A DNA stretch of 64,000 nt from Termitomyces sp. T153 (lineage: Eukaryota; Basidiomycota; Agaricomycetes; Agaricales; Lyophyllaceae): assembly GCA_018296165.2 (NCBI GenBank), contig JACKQL020000002.1, positions 124,001-188,000 on the forward strand, written 5' to 3'. Position numbers and translations under genes: made by a program. Under the pieces are notes generated by a model. It made no database searches and was not told the DNA's origin. It worked only from the letters and a program-made list of their open reading frames with translations. This document shows positions 11,820 through 21,489 of the stretch, one piece after another; positions within the stretch are counted from its first letter, which is position 1, and each line of letters begins with the position of its first letter.

Positions 11820-13494
11820 GAGTCAAGATCAGCATTGTTGCTTAGCACATTCCCCATCTCCCCTTCCTCCTAATCCTCTATGCCAATCTTGTTCACCTCC
11901 TGCCAAGCTAAGAATGCTTGACAGTTGCCTTGATATACTGCCACTGTTGCTAGCAACTGCTTAGCAACAGAGAACCTTGCCCTGACCTCCAGTAACTCCT
12001 CCCTCACTCTCTCCAACTCCTTCTAGAATCTCCTCTCCATCCCTGCCACCCTCTTGTTGTAACTCCTCAGTGATATTACCAATATAAGCAGTGTTGGCAA
12101 GGCTAGGTCTTTCTCTAGCCACTTGAGTTTGTCATTCCCAACCTGTCACAGTGGTGTGCTGGTCCAGGTTTCCTAGTGATATGATTAGTGAACATTTATT
12201 AGCAAAAGAAAAAGACTTACTTATCAACAAATTCTCACCTCCTTGTTGTGCTCAGCTTCCTCTACCTCCATTGCATCTGCCTCAACCTCTTGCTCACCTT
12301 CTACTTCCCCTCCACTAGTTGCTCACTCCACTTCAGTGACTGTTGCCAAGGGAGTGTCATCCCTCATCTTCATGTCTTCTTGTTCCTCCTCCCCTTCTTC
12401 ACTAGCAACCATCTTCTGTTGCTTAATCAAAGCAATTGATATTGAACTTGCTATGCACTTTTGTGCCAGAGGCATGTCATTGCCATTGTTGCTATCACTG
12501 TTGACCTCCTTGTCACTACTGTTCTCCTCACTCTCCACTACCTCTTGACTCTTTTCCTGTTGCTTTCCCTTAGCAACTGTGCTCCCTCCCACTACTGTCC
12601 CATCCTGCAATGTCAGCAGGTTCAAGCTGAAATGCTTGACCTGGATTGGCTCTCCCTTTGCCTCCTATTGTTGCTTCACAAAGCTCCTGGCCTGTTGTAC
12701 AGAGGCTACCCTGACTGCTATCTTTTTGACAAATTTCCCACCAGTGCTGCTTGATGACTTACTGCTATATGAGCACCCTTTCTTAGTGCTATCACAGCAA
12801 TAGCATGGCTAGGCCTCAATAGGGTACCAGCACCCCTCTGAGTTGTTCCCTGACTAGCAGTTGTTGCACTGTTGAAAGTTGTTAGCAATTACACTAGCAA
12901 TAATTGCTAAGGACTGGCCTTTTGCCAATGAAGAAGAGTCACCAAATATTTGTCAGTGAAGGTGTCTTTCAATCAGTTCCTGTTACAATGTTAGTGATGA
13001 TTGCTAAGAGTTAGTGACAGATCAAGACTTACCTCAAATTTCTCCTGCTCCTCCTCTCAGGCCTTTCCCTTGCCCTTTTCTTTACTCTTTGGGGTTGTTG
13101 CCACTCTTGGCAACACCATCAACCCCTTAGCAAAACTGCCAGCTGCATGCTTGGGAGTAGAGGGCCCAGCCTCTCCAATGTCCCCTCAATTCATGGTAAC
13201 ATTGCCCCCATGGTCCTCACTGCATTCAACCCCTATTGTTACCAGCAATTTATGTGGCAGGTGCTGGAAGAAGAATTGGTTATTGGGAGATAAGTCTTTG
13301 AACAGCTAAAATTACCTTAGCAGAGTTGCTGGCCTTAGCAACATTGCTAGCACTTACTGTCATTCCAGCCTCCAAGTCCTCCATCAGAAACTCAAGCAAA
13401 GGCAGAAGAGGAGCCTAGCAAAAGCATTAATACTGTTGCTAAGAGAAAAAAAAGGACTTATAAAATGCTTATCAAACTCTCTAATCCAGTCTTC
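11820..13494 (-). pseudogene. Element D antisense gene, 3' part: Cys-rich and coiled-coil protein, decayed
   Basis: Read on the minus strand, one frame runs from about 13230 to 11820 if two introns are removed and stops of the TGA/TAG type are read through. Intron 13032-12980 has GTAAGT...AACAG (53 nt) and intron 12238-12173 has GTGAGA...ACTAG (66 nt); both keep phase 0. The exon 12979-12239 encodes CNNC, then eight residues, C, then PCYCCDSTKKGCS, then an acidic Ser/Glu-rich region. The last exon encodes a Lys/Glu/Arg-rich heptad-like stretch (KELERVREELLEVRARF). The Cys spacing resembles that of the intact antisense protein of element E (51620-53315). The first exon is at 29253-29497, separated by element B. 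Function is unknown; zinc binding is inferred from the Cys pattern. Confidence 0.62.
13490..13494 (+). repeat. Left target-site duplication of element B (TCTTC)
   Basis: TCTTC here is repeated exactly at 29253-29257, just after the right LTR of B. Confidence 0.9.
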
Positions 13495-13720
13495 TGTCAG
13501 GGGGCTTCCATTTCCAACCTCCATGGCAATCTCTACAGCTTGTTCTAGACCCTGATCTCTGGAGACCCTTGAAACTTCCTGCAGTTCCTTGTTGAGCACT
13601 TTCCCTAGAGTTAGGGCTAGCTCCAGCCTTCTGTATAGTTGTTCTCATGCCCTCACTGCCTGCTCAATGTACTTTGGATTCTTTCTGCTAGAGCCATCAC
13701 TTCCAGAGGTTGCTCTTACA
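13495..13720 (+). repeat. Left LTR of element B (226 bp, internally deleted)
   Basis: Starts TGTCAGGGGGCTTCC and ends GCTCTTACA. Aligns with the right LTR at 28905-29252 except for a deletion of roughly 120 bp near 13670-13690, which removes the predicted RNA start seen at 29116. Followed at 13721 by the primer-binding segment GCAGAACAAGTCT. Confidence 0.88.
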
Positions 13721-13827
13721 GCAGAACAAGTCTCTAACTCTAGTCTGGAAGCCCCTCATAGCCTGCAGAAAACTCCTAAGCTCCTATCTATTGCTTCTCC
13801 ACTCTACTTAAGCACCCACAGAATTCT

Positions 13828-14106
13828 ATGTCTCAGCTTGCCAATTCAGACACTCCCTTAGAGGCTCTAGCCCCTCAGGACAAAGCCTGGACCCACCTGC
13901 TACACCTAGAAAACCAGGTGCAACTGACTCAATCATCCCTCATCCATCACACAACCAAACTCTCTACCCTCCATCAGACTACTGATCATATTTCCCGATC
14001 CCTCCAAGCACTGCTAGAGTGCCTGCCCCCTATCTCTGCACCACCTCTGGTGGTGGAACCACCCCCAATGGCTCCAGTGGTTGCTTCTGGAGCTCCAATA
14101 ATGTAA
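13828..14106 (+). pseudogene. Element B gag, N-terminal part
   Basis: Starts at ATG 13828 and is open for about 92 codons until element C interrupts it at 14107. It aligns with the gag start of element A at 137. The sequence is Leu/Gln/His-rich with a helical look and a Pro-rich end (PPLVVEPPPMAP). Gag continues at 24513 after C. Confidence 0.85.
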
Positions 14107-14312
14107 TGTTTCTGTTATGAGTCACACAGCCTACAGTTCACACAACATAAGTCAAAACCAGTTGATAGTTCTATTTACAAAGTATGAAGTAAGGTGGTGC
14201 CTTATCTAAGTAATAGTATAATACTTTGAGAGATAGCATCACATGACACTATCAGTGTAATTAAATATTAATAGGTAATATATGTACAGCATGTAATGGA
14301 TGCTCTGTTACA
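14107..14312 (-). repeat. 3' LTR of element C (206 bp)
   Basis: Same length and clearly the same sequence as 24307-24512, with scattered transitions. In element orientation it starts TGTAACAGAGCATCC and ends AACA. It is AT-rich, with a GATATAAGG-like TATA element in the 24307 copy. Confidence 0.93.
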
Positions 14313-14314
14313 TA

Positions 14315-14324
14315 CCCCCCTTTT
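14315..14324 (-). other. Polypurine tract of element C
   Basis: Minus strand AAAAGGGGGG two bases before the 3' LTR, the normal primer site for plus-strand cDNA synthesis. A 20-bp palindrome (14324-14343, TGAGTCCAT-CA-ATGGACTCA) abuts it. Confidence 0.85.
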
Positions 14325-17300
14325 GAGTCCATCAATGGACTCATGTTTAATGCAAATAAGTCAAAGAATAAGGGGTGGGATATGGCATCCCACCTGAGGG
14401 TATGCACCAGAATTTGCATGCAAATTCCTACATATATCATTAGTAAGATCAACTGATTTCACATGAACAAGTATACTTCAGCATGCTGTCCAACTGTGCT
14501 AAGTGAAAAATATGGGCCACTCAGGCCTGAGGTAGTTATCACTTTTCTGTGAGCTATGATAATAGCTCACCCTGCTCATTTGTCCATCTTCAAGGCCTCT
14601 GCTTCCTTGTTACTCATAATGTCTGCCCAGCACTCCAATACAGCATTAGCCATATCACTGGGGTGACTAGATTCAGCCTTAGGAGCAGTAGAAGTAGTGA
14701 CATTAGTTGCTACCACTGCTTCTGTGGGGCTGAGGACAACTTGTGGGGTCATTGCTGGTTGAGCTGGTATGGTCAATGCAGAATTGTTGGTGTAGTCCAA
14801 TTCCATGGACTCCTCTATAGGTGTGTCCTCTAAGGATGCACTAGAGCTCAATGGTGGGATGGAAGTGGCCACAGCCATTGACAATAAAGAGCTCTCCTCA
14901 GTTGGGGCTGCACTTGTGGGAGGAGCCACTGATGACAGCTTCTTAGCAGCAGCTTGTGAGGCACTCATGACCTCTGTAGGTTGGTGCAAGAGGTGAGTGA
15001 AAATGCCATCCTCACCAAAGCATAGCCATTCAGCTGTGTCAAGGAGAGTATGACCTCTGCTCTCATGAATTTAGAGGAGCACACAAAAGCACTCTAGGTC
15101 ATCAGTGGTGGGGACATACCACCCATTATACCTTAGCAATGGAGGGGGTACCCTGATGGTTTGGAGTTGACAATAGCATTCATTGTTGACCTGCATGAAC
15201 AAGTCCATGTGCAGAGCACTCCCAGACCAATGGTGATTGAGGAAGCATATGCCATAGGCATACATGTGATTTACCCAAGAGGGAGGCACATGGTTGGCCA
15301 GGAGGTGACATATTACCTCCATCTCACTCAAATTGTTAATTTGTGTAGGCAGCACTTATAGCTTACATAGAGTAAAAGTGTAGGAGGTAATTGCATTGAA
15401 CTCCTCTACACTGGAGCAGTAAGTGTCTACTGCTTCTTGATAGAGACATGACTGAGCCACCACCATTGCAAACAGCCTCATATAGGCTGTTTGTGCATGC
15501 AGAACAGCTGGGGCCAGTGCTCAACCCAAAATGTAACTGAAGACTGAGTGTTGGTCAATATGCAAAGCAGCATCAATGGCCACACCTGAGTATAAGTTCT
15601 GTGAACCTGGATGGCCATGGTGCAGGATGTACTGCACCCATGCCTCAATGTCGAAGTGATGGCTAATCAGGACTTGATTAAGTCCCACTCCTCACATATT
15701 GTCATCTGTATAGCCTAGCATAGCCAACAAATGTGAGGGTAAGGGGACTGGTATCAATAGTGGTCCTCTCTAGGCAGAGATGTTTCCAACTCTGCTGGAG
15801 TTAGCTCCATAGCCTGCCTCATTGTACAGTCCCTCAATTATGGAGCTATATAGAAGGAGATCCAATGGAACTCCTGAAGAAGGAGATCAGCATAAATCTG
15901 CTCCCTCATTGTGATCTTGGATCTGCCAACTCAAATGAGTTTAAGGATTAGGCAAATTTGCTCTGGATTCATAGGCATACCACAAGGAGCCCATTGATAC
16001 AATAATTTGTAACATGGGAATATGTGAGATATCCCAGCCATCTCCATTGAGCAGGCAAAGACTGCTTTGTCACTAACAAAAACTATGTTGGTTGTTGCCA
16101 ACTAATAGAAGTTGGGGTGTAGCATACTCCTGAAGTCATTCTGGCACTTGAAGTGCCCACAAACCAACATAATATCCCAACCATCTGGTAGGTGGCCAGG
16201 CACTGTGTCATTCAGATGCTTGAGGTCTAGTTTAGACTTCTTAGCATCAATGGCTAACAGCTGTCTAGTATTAGAATTGTGCTGCTCCTTGCAACAGTGC
16301 TCAGTAGCATTGTCATTGGAGTCACTGTCCACTTGAGCTAGCACTAGCTGCACTACAGGATTGTTGAGGACATCAGCACTAATATCCTTTGGAACTCTGG
16401 CTTTGTGAAGCCACTGGAGCAGGTGAGCAAGCAGCTCATCTTTAGCAGTCAAAGGCTCAGGCTCTTTCACTTTGCCCTTGCTCTTCTCCTTCACAGAGAA
16501 GCATTGCTTGACTGTCTGCCAGGCAGTTGATGAGAGAGTGCTACTCTCTTGTGCCAGTGTGGGCAGCACTGTTGCAGTTGCCTTGCCCTCTCTTTTGCTA
16601 GTTGAATCAACTGTTGGTCACTCTGATGCACTTGATGATGACAAGGGTATATCTGACAGATGCATTCCAGTAGGCAATGGCAGATATGACTGCTGAGGAG
16701 GTGCCAACAACTGCATAAAAGCTGTGATTGACTCTGAGCTGTCATCATCCACCTCTATTGCTTCTGATGACGATGTTGCAGAGACTGAGATCATCCCTAT
16801 CTGTGCTGACATAGTGGCAGATTGTTGTTGACCTGCCATGCCCATTGTATGGCCAGGACCAGCCACTGGGAGTGGGGCCACAGCAAACTGTGGCATCACA
16901 TACTACTGGAATTCCTGGGACCACACTTGTTGTGCAGCCACAGGATATTCAAAGTTAAACTGAGGGGGGGCTGGTGGTCCCCCACATTCTCTTGCTGCTC
17001 TTGAGGAGGGGCTGATGGTCCTCCACATCCTCTGCCTGCTCCACCTTGTTGAGGGGGAAGCTCACATTTCCTTGCTGGTGACTGCTGCATTGCTACTATG
17101 CAGCTCCACCAAGCTACATCTTCCAGCACTACTGGCAGTCTTCCACTTGTGGGCCTCATGTCTCTGTGAGCTGGGGCTCCTCTTTTTATCATTGGGGATG
17201 CTATGTCCTCTGGCACCAAGCCTCCTGCCAACACAGCAAAGCTACTAAAGCCAGGAAGCAAGCTACTCTCTGACCCTCCCCCTCTTGAGCTCTGTCCAGA

Positions 17301-17420
17301 GCTCAACAAATATCCTAGCAGATCTATGTCCACCTTGCCTGGTCATTTCTTTTTCTTGCTCATGGGGCAAGGATTCAGTCCTCTCTGTAATGTTGGTGTA
17401 TAGCACCAACAATAGGAAAG
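14325..17420 (-). pseudogene. Element C ORF3: sense coding-like region downstream of pol, function unknown
   Basis: After the chromodomain a new coding-like region starts near 17420 on the minus strand. Recognisable blocks are: 17333-16896, Gly/Ser/Pro/Gln-rich; 16899-16618, Met/Ala/Pro-rich then acidic Ser-rich; 16569-16102, open for 155 codons, Lys-rich then helical, ending in GHLPDGWDIMLVCGHFKCQNDF; 15355-15071; and 14989-14576, Ala/Ser/Thr-rich. Frames shift and TAG/TGA codons separate them. I see no signal peptide, membrane segment or furin-like site, so the env position is not matched by env features. I do not recognise a family. Confidence 0.55.
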
Positions 17421-17549
17421 AAGACAAAGTTCAGTTGGACTTTGCACTCAGCCTAAAAATTGGCTGACATGATCATTGATGGCCACCAGCATGGTGACCT
17501 ATCAACTTTGAGGACTAAGTCAACTTAACTTAGACCTTCTAGCCAGCTG

Positions 17550-18990
17550 CACAGAGTGCTGCATGCCCTACAGCTCCAGATAGCTGTCAAGGGCTGCCAG
17601 GTCCTTGCAGGTTGCAAGGGACTCCCAAGTGGTGTCCCCAAGGCTCTAGCAAACCTTGAATTCAAGGTTTTTACCATCCCAACAATGACCTACTAGGTTA
17701 TCAGCAAACCATTCCTGGTTATTTGGAGCACCAAAGTTATAAGGCTCTGGCATTGCTCTGTTGGAGAATAAGGTGTTGTTTCTGGACTTATAGGGGCAAA
17801 ACAGCAACACATGGAACTTGGGATGTATTTTTCATTCCTAGAGTGCCATAGGCAGCTTCAACACATAGTTGGAGGTCTTACTGTAGGCCTCCAAAATCCT
17901 ATACAGCCCAACCTACTTAGGGCAGAGTTTCCTTGCTCTACTGTTAGGTAAGTTGAGGTTTTTTATTGAAAGGCACACCAATGCACCTTTATCTAGTTTG
18001 GGATCAGGCCTGAAATGTGAATTGGCTAGACACATCTGAAAAATGTGTGCCTCTATAATTGCATTGTGTGCTGCTGCCAAGTTCTCTAGAGCTTGGTGGG
18101 CAAACTGCTGGATCCCCTTTGGAATTGTAGTATCTGCCCTAATCTCCCATATCATAGATGGCATGTACCCACTGTTCAACTTGAATGGTGCAAACTGCAT
18201 CATCTCAGAAATACTTGTGTTTATTGTGAACTCTGTTAAGTCTATTTGACTTAACCAGTCCTTTTGGTCCAGTTACACCACTGTACACAGGATCTGACCA
18301 ATGTTCTGATTGGCACATTCAGTCTAACCATCAGTCTGTGGGTGGAATAATGTAGACATTAGGAGCTTTGCTCCTAACAACTTATACAGTTCACACCACT
18401 ATTTTAATGTGAACTTTGAGTCTCAATCACTGATGATTGAGCTTGGGAGGCTGTGCAGCCTCACCACCTCATGCATGTAAACTCAGGACAGCTGCAAAGC
18501 TGTCATAGTAGTGTACACTGGAATAAGATGCACCATGCTTGTCATGCAACATATAACTACTCATAAGTAGTTATACCCTTTTAATTTGGGGAATGGACCA
18601 ATAAAGTCCATCCCTATTGAATCTCAGGGCTTAACTGGCACTGGAAGGGAATGTAACTTCCCTGAAGGGAGCTAGTTGCTCTCTTTTGCCTGCTGGCACA
18701 GCTAACAAGTAGTACAGAATGCATGTGCATCTGCAACCACTATCAGCCACCAATACCAATGATGAATATACTCCATCATTCTCTGGGCACCAAAATGCCC
18801 CATTACAGTGTGTGCTTGCTCAAGCACACTAGTCACCACCTCTTGCTCCTGAGGTATACAAAGTACTTCATAGCCCAAGATGTTGGTAGTCCAGATCAAC
18901 TTGTCCTTGATGCAGTAGGACTTATAGTCCTTTGGTCAAGTCATGATTTCCACAAAGAGCTTGTCTTTGTTGTATAGGGATTGGATTTGA
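17550..18990 (-). pseudogene. Element C integrase and chromodomain, decayed
   Basis: On the minus strand: the zinc domain at 18899-18702 (H-x3-H in HTVMGHFGAQRMMEY, then C-x2-C in FCTTC plus LC), the core at about 18640-18250 (GMDFIGPFP; IISD then a stop then DSKF; HPQTDG then a stop then TECANQN), a C-terminal part at 18203-17913 (RADTTIPKGIQQFAHQALENLAAAH...), and a chromodomain-like end at about 17740-17560 (NNQEWF...LEF, then WSLGDTTWESLATCKDLAALDSYLEL). Several stops fit CGA or CAG decay. Chromodomains of such elements direct insertion toward marked chromatin. Confidence 0.8.
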
Positions 18991-20060
18991 CAGAGGAATT
19001 TCACATCTGTCCTATCTCAGAGTTGAGAAGACTGGGCTATCTCTAGGATGGCCTCTCTAAGAGACATCAATCTTGTCTCCCACCATATCAGATCCATGTT
19101 GAGCTTAGGCATTGCAGATCAGCCAGATAGGATCCTTGTATCAAGGATTAATCAGGTGTATGACTGGAGTCTCAGCACAGATCCTCTTGATCATGCCAAA
19201 ACATTGTTGGTGGATGGGTTGCCAATGAAATAGCAATCCTTTCTGCTCATGGCCATTAATGGCCCAGTATATGCCAATACATTGGGCAGAAAGTTCCTGA
19301 TGTAGTTCACCAACCCAACAAACTATTGGATGTTATTGTAGGTTTTTGGAGTGTGCCACTTCTGGATTCTATTCAACTTTTCTATATCAAGGTGTATACT
19401 CTACAAGTCAATTACATAGCCAAGGCACTCTATGCACTCAGCATACAACTTGCACTTCTTCCATTTGAGGTAGAGCTTGTTTTTTTATAGTCTTTCAAAG
19501 ACTATTCTAAGGTGCTGCTTGTGTTCCTAAATTGAGTCCAAGAAGACAAATATGTTGTCCAAATAGACATGCATCCACCTGCCAATAATGTTCTTAAAGA
19601 TGGACATCATTAGGTGTTAAAATGTGGCTGGCGCATTACAGTCACCAATCTGCATGATGTTGCTGCAATATGTTCTAGTAATGGTCATAAATGCAGTCTT
19701 AGGTACATCTGATGTATGTATCCTCACTTGCTCATACACATTGGTGAGGTCAATCTTGGACCTCATTGATGCATGAGCCACATCCTCCCTAATAATCTTT
19801 TGCTCTGGTAAGGGCATTATGTCCTTAATAGTATTGTCATTGCATTGATGAGCATCTAGCACCATCTGCAGGGATCCATCTTTTTTGGAGATGCATAATA
19901 GTGGTGCAGCTTGGTTGGTCACACATGACTCCCACCACTTTGCCCACATATAGCAATCAATTTTATCCTGCAATTGTTGCTGAAGTGACTTAGGGCACCT
20001 TGGCATAAAGTATGAGTACTGTTTGGACTTATCAATGAGATTTATCTCATGATTTACTTC
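18991..20060 (-). pseudogene. Element C reverse transcriptase, decayed
   Basis: The frame 20006-19617 holds RT fingers and palm (CISKKDGSLQMVLDAHQCNDNTIKD, SKIDLTNVYEQVRI). Beyond the stop the active site reads YLDN at about 19570 instead of YxDD. Connection segments follow (ECLGYVIDL, FVGLVNYIRNFLP). Sequence recognisable as RNase H is not found between about 19250 and 19000, where the reading passes quickly to a pre-integrase segment, so this domain appears deleted. Confidence 0.8.
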
Positions 20061-20722
20061 TTGCCAAGGAGGAAGTTCCTCTTTTGTTCCATTGACAATG
20101 TCTTGGAACTTGTCATACTACTCTGTTGAAAGTGTGGAATATCACCTTCTGATAGCTTGGGAGATTGTAACTTTTTCCCAACTACCTTTGGCAAAGAGCA
20201 ATGCTCTCCCTTATTTGACTTTGCTGGTAGTATAGGCTTTGTATACTTATTATACAAAGCCATCAGCTGAATGTCTGATTTGTCTGGTATGTTCAGCCAA
20301 GCAGGACTATGAGTTGTCCTGCCTCTTGCTTCTTTCCACAAGTATTTAAACTTGTTAGGCTCAGATATTTCATCCTCCATAGCCATTCTATATATTTTAA
20401 CTTCAGGGGTCAATCTTCTCACTCTTTCCTGTTATGTCAGGTCAGCTATGACCTGATTCCACTGTTGTGGCATGCGTGGGTCATAAGCCCATTCCAGGGT
20501 AGGTTTTGGGATTGGTCTATCCCAAATCTTCCTTTCTCTTACCTCTGAAGAGTCAATTCAAACTTTCTGGCATACTCTCCCCCCCTCTTGAAGAGTACTC
20601 CTCTGATACTCTTCTTTGGATACCACCAGAGGTAGGTGATCATCAAGTAGACTCTCAATTACCCAAGCTTCATCTTCATCCACTATCTTCTCTACAGTGG
20701 GCCACTTGAGTCCACCTGGGAG
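20061..20722 (-). pseudogene. Element C protease-RT linker
   Basis: Minus-strand frame 20422-20054 (122 codons, Lys/Glu/Ser-rich, ending in a basic segment) plus remnants to 20722. It lies between the protease and RT in the usual place for the connecting part of pol. No motif is recognised apart from polar, low-complexity composition. Confidence 0.5.
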
Positions 20723-21487
20723 TCAAGGCTGCTCATCATGCCACTTTTCTACTGTGCAGAAGTGTTGTGCATGGCTGTTAGCATCCTCCAGCTCCAATTT
20801 GTGAGCTGGAGTTGCCCTTCCATCAATGACCACCTGGTCATTTGCAAAATCAAGAAGAACCTTATAGGTTCTCATGAATGATGTCCTTACAATCATATCA
20901 TAGCAATCAAAATTTGCAATGTCTACATAGACATTGCAAATCTTGCTAGGGACCTTCATGGTAACACTGGCACCATAGTTTATTATGGAACAACTTCCAG
21001 TCATTTCCAGCTGCAGGGTAATGGAGGTAGCCAATGGTGCCACCCATATTCCAGCTACATGCACAAATGAGGGAGTGATTCCAGAGGTAGTACTCCCTGA
21101 ATCCCACAGCATCCACACTCTGTGGCCATTCACTTCTATCCAAGTGACAAGACACTCTTTGTCTTGTGCTGGCAGCACTGGGCATTCCATGGCATCCTTA
21201 GATGCCACAAGCTGCACTTTTCTCATGTGAACTTTGTTGCTAGGTTCTTTCTCCCTTTGTTTACTAATAGGAACCTCTGTGAGGGCAAATAGTCCCTCAC
21301 TATCACTTCCACAAGTATAGTACTCATTGTTATATATTTCCAATTCAATGTACTCCTCACCATGCTCCTGAGTCCCATTGGGCTCAAATGCCTCATTAGT
21401 GTCAGCCCCAGCAGGCTCTTTCTCCTGCTCATCATTGGCTTCCTCTACATCTGATGGTGCAGCTGTATAAGCTGCCTGCACAAACAC
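20723..21487 (-). pseudogene. Element C retropepsin, open frame
   Basis: An uninterrupted 254-codon minus-strand stretch. Residues 1-90 are acidic. From about residue 108 comes CLVTWIEVNGHRVWMLWDSGSTTSGITPSF, a retropepsin active site (D-S-G-S with the preceding hydrophobic strand), followed by a flap-like region and a second hydrophobic segment (YDMIVRTSFMRTYKVLLDFAND). This is the best-preserved domain of C. The 5' boundary is a stop, so the real polyprotein start lies upstream in gag. The product would have cleaved Gag-Pol. Confidence 0.8.
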
Positions 21488-21489
21488 CT

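Noticed and set aside
12243..12803. Plus-strand Ser/Leu-rich frames
   Set aside because: Shadows of the minus-strand antisense gene of D, whose frame has the Cys pattern and splice sites.
14325..17420. Env gene in element C
   Set aside because: Right position, but no signal peptide, membrane helix or cleavage site can be seen in any frame.
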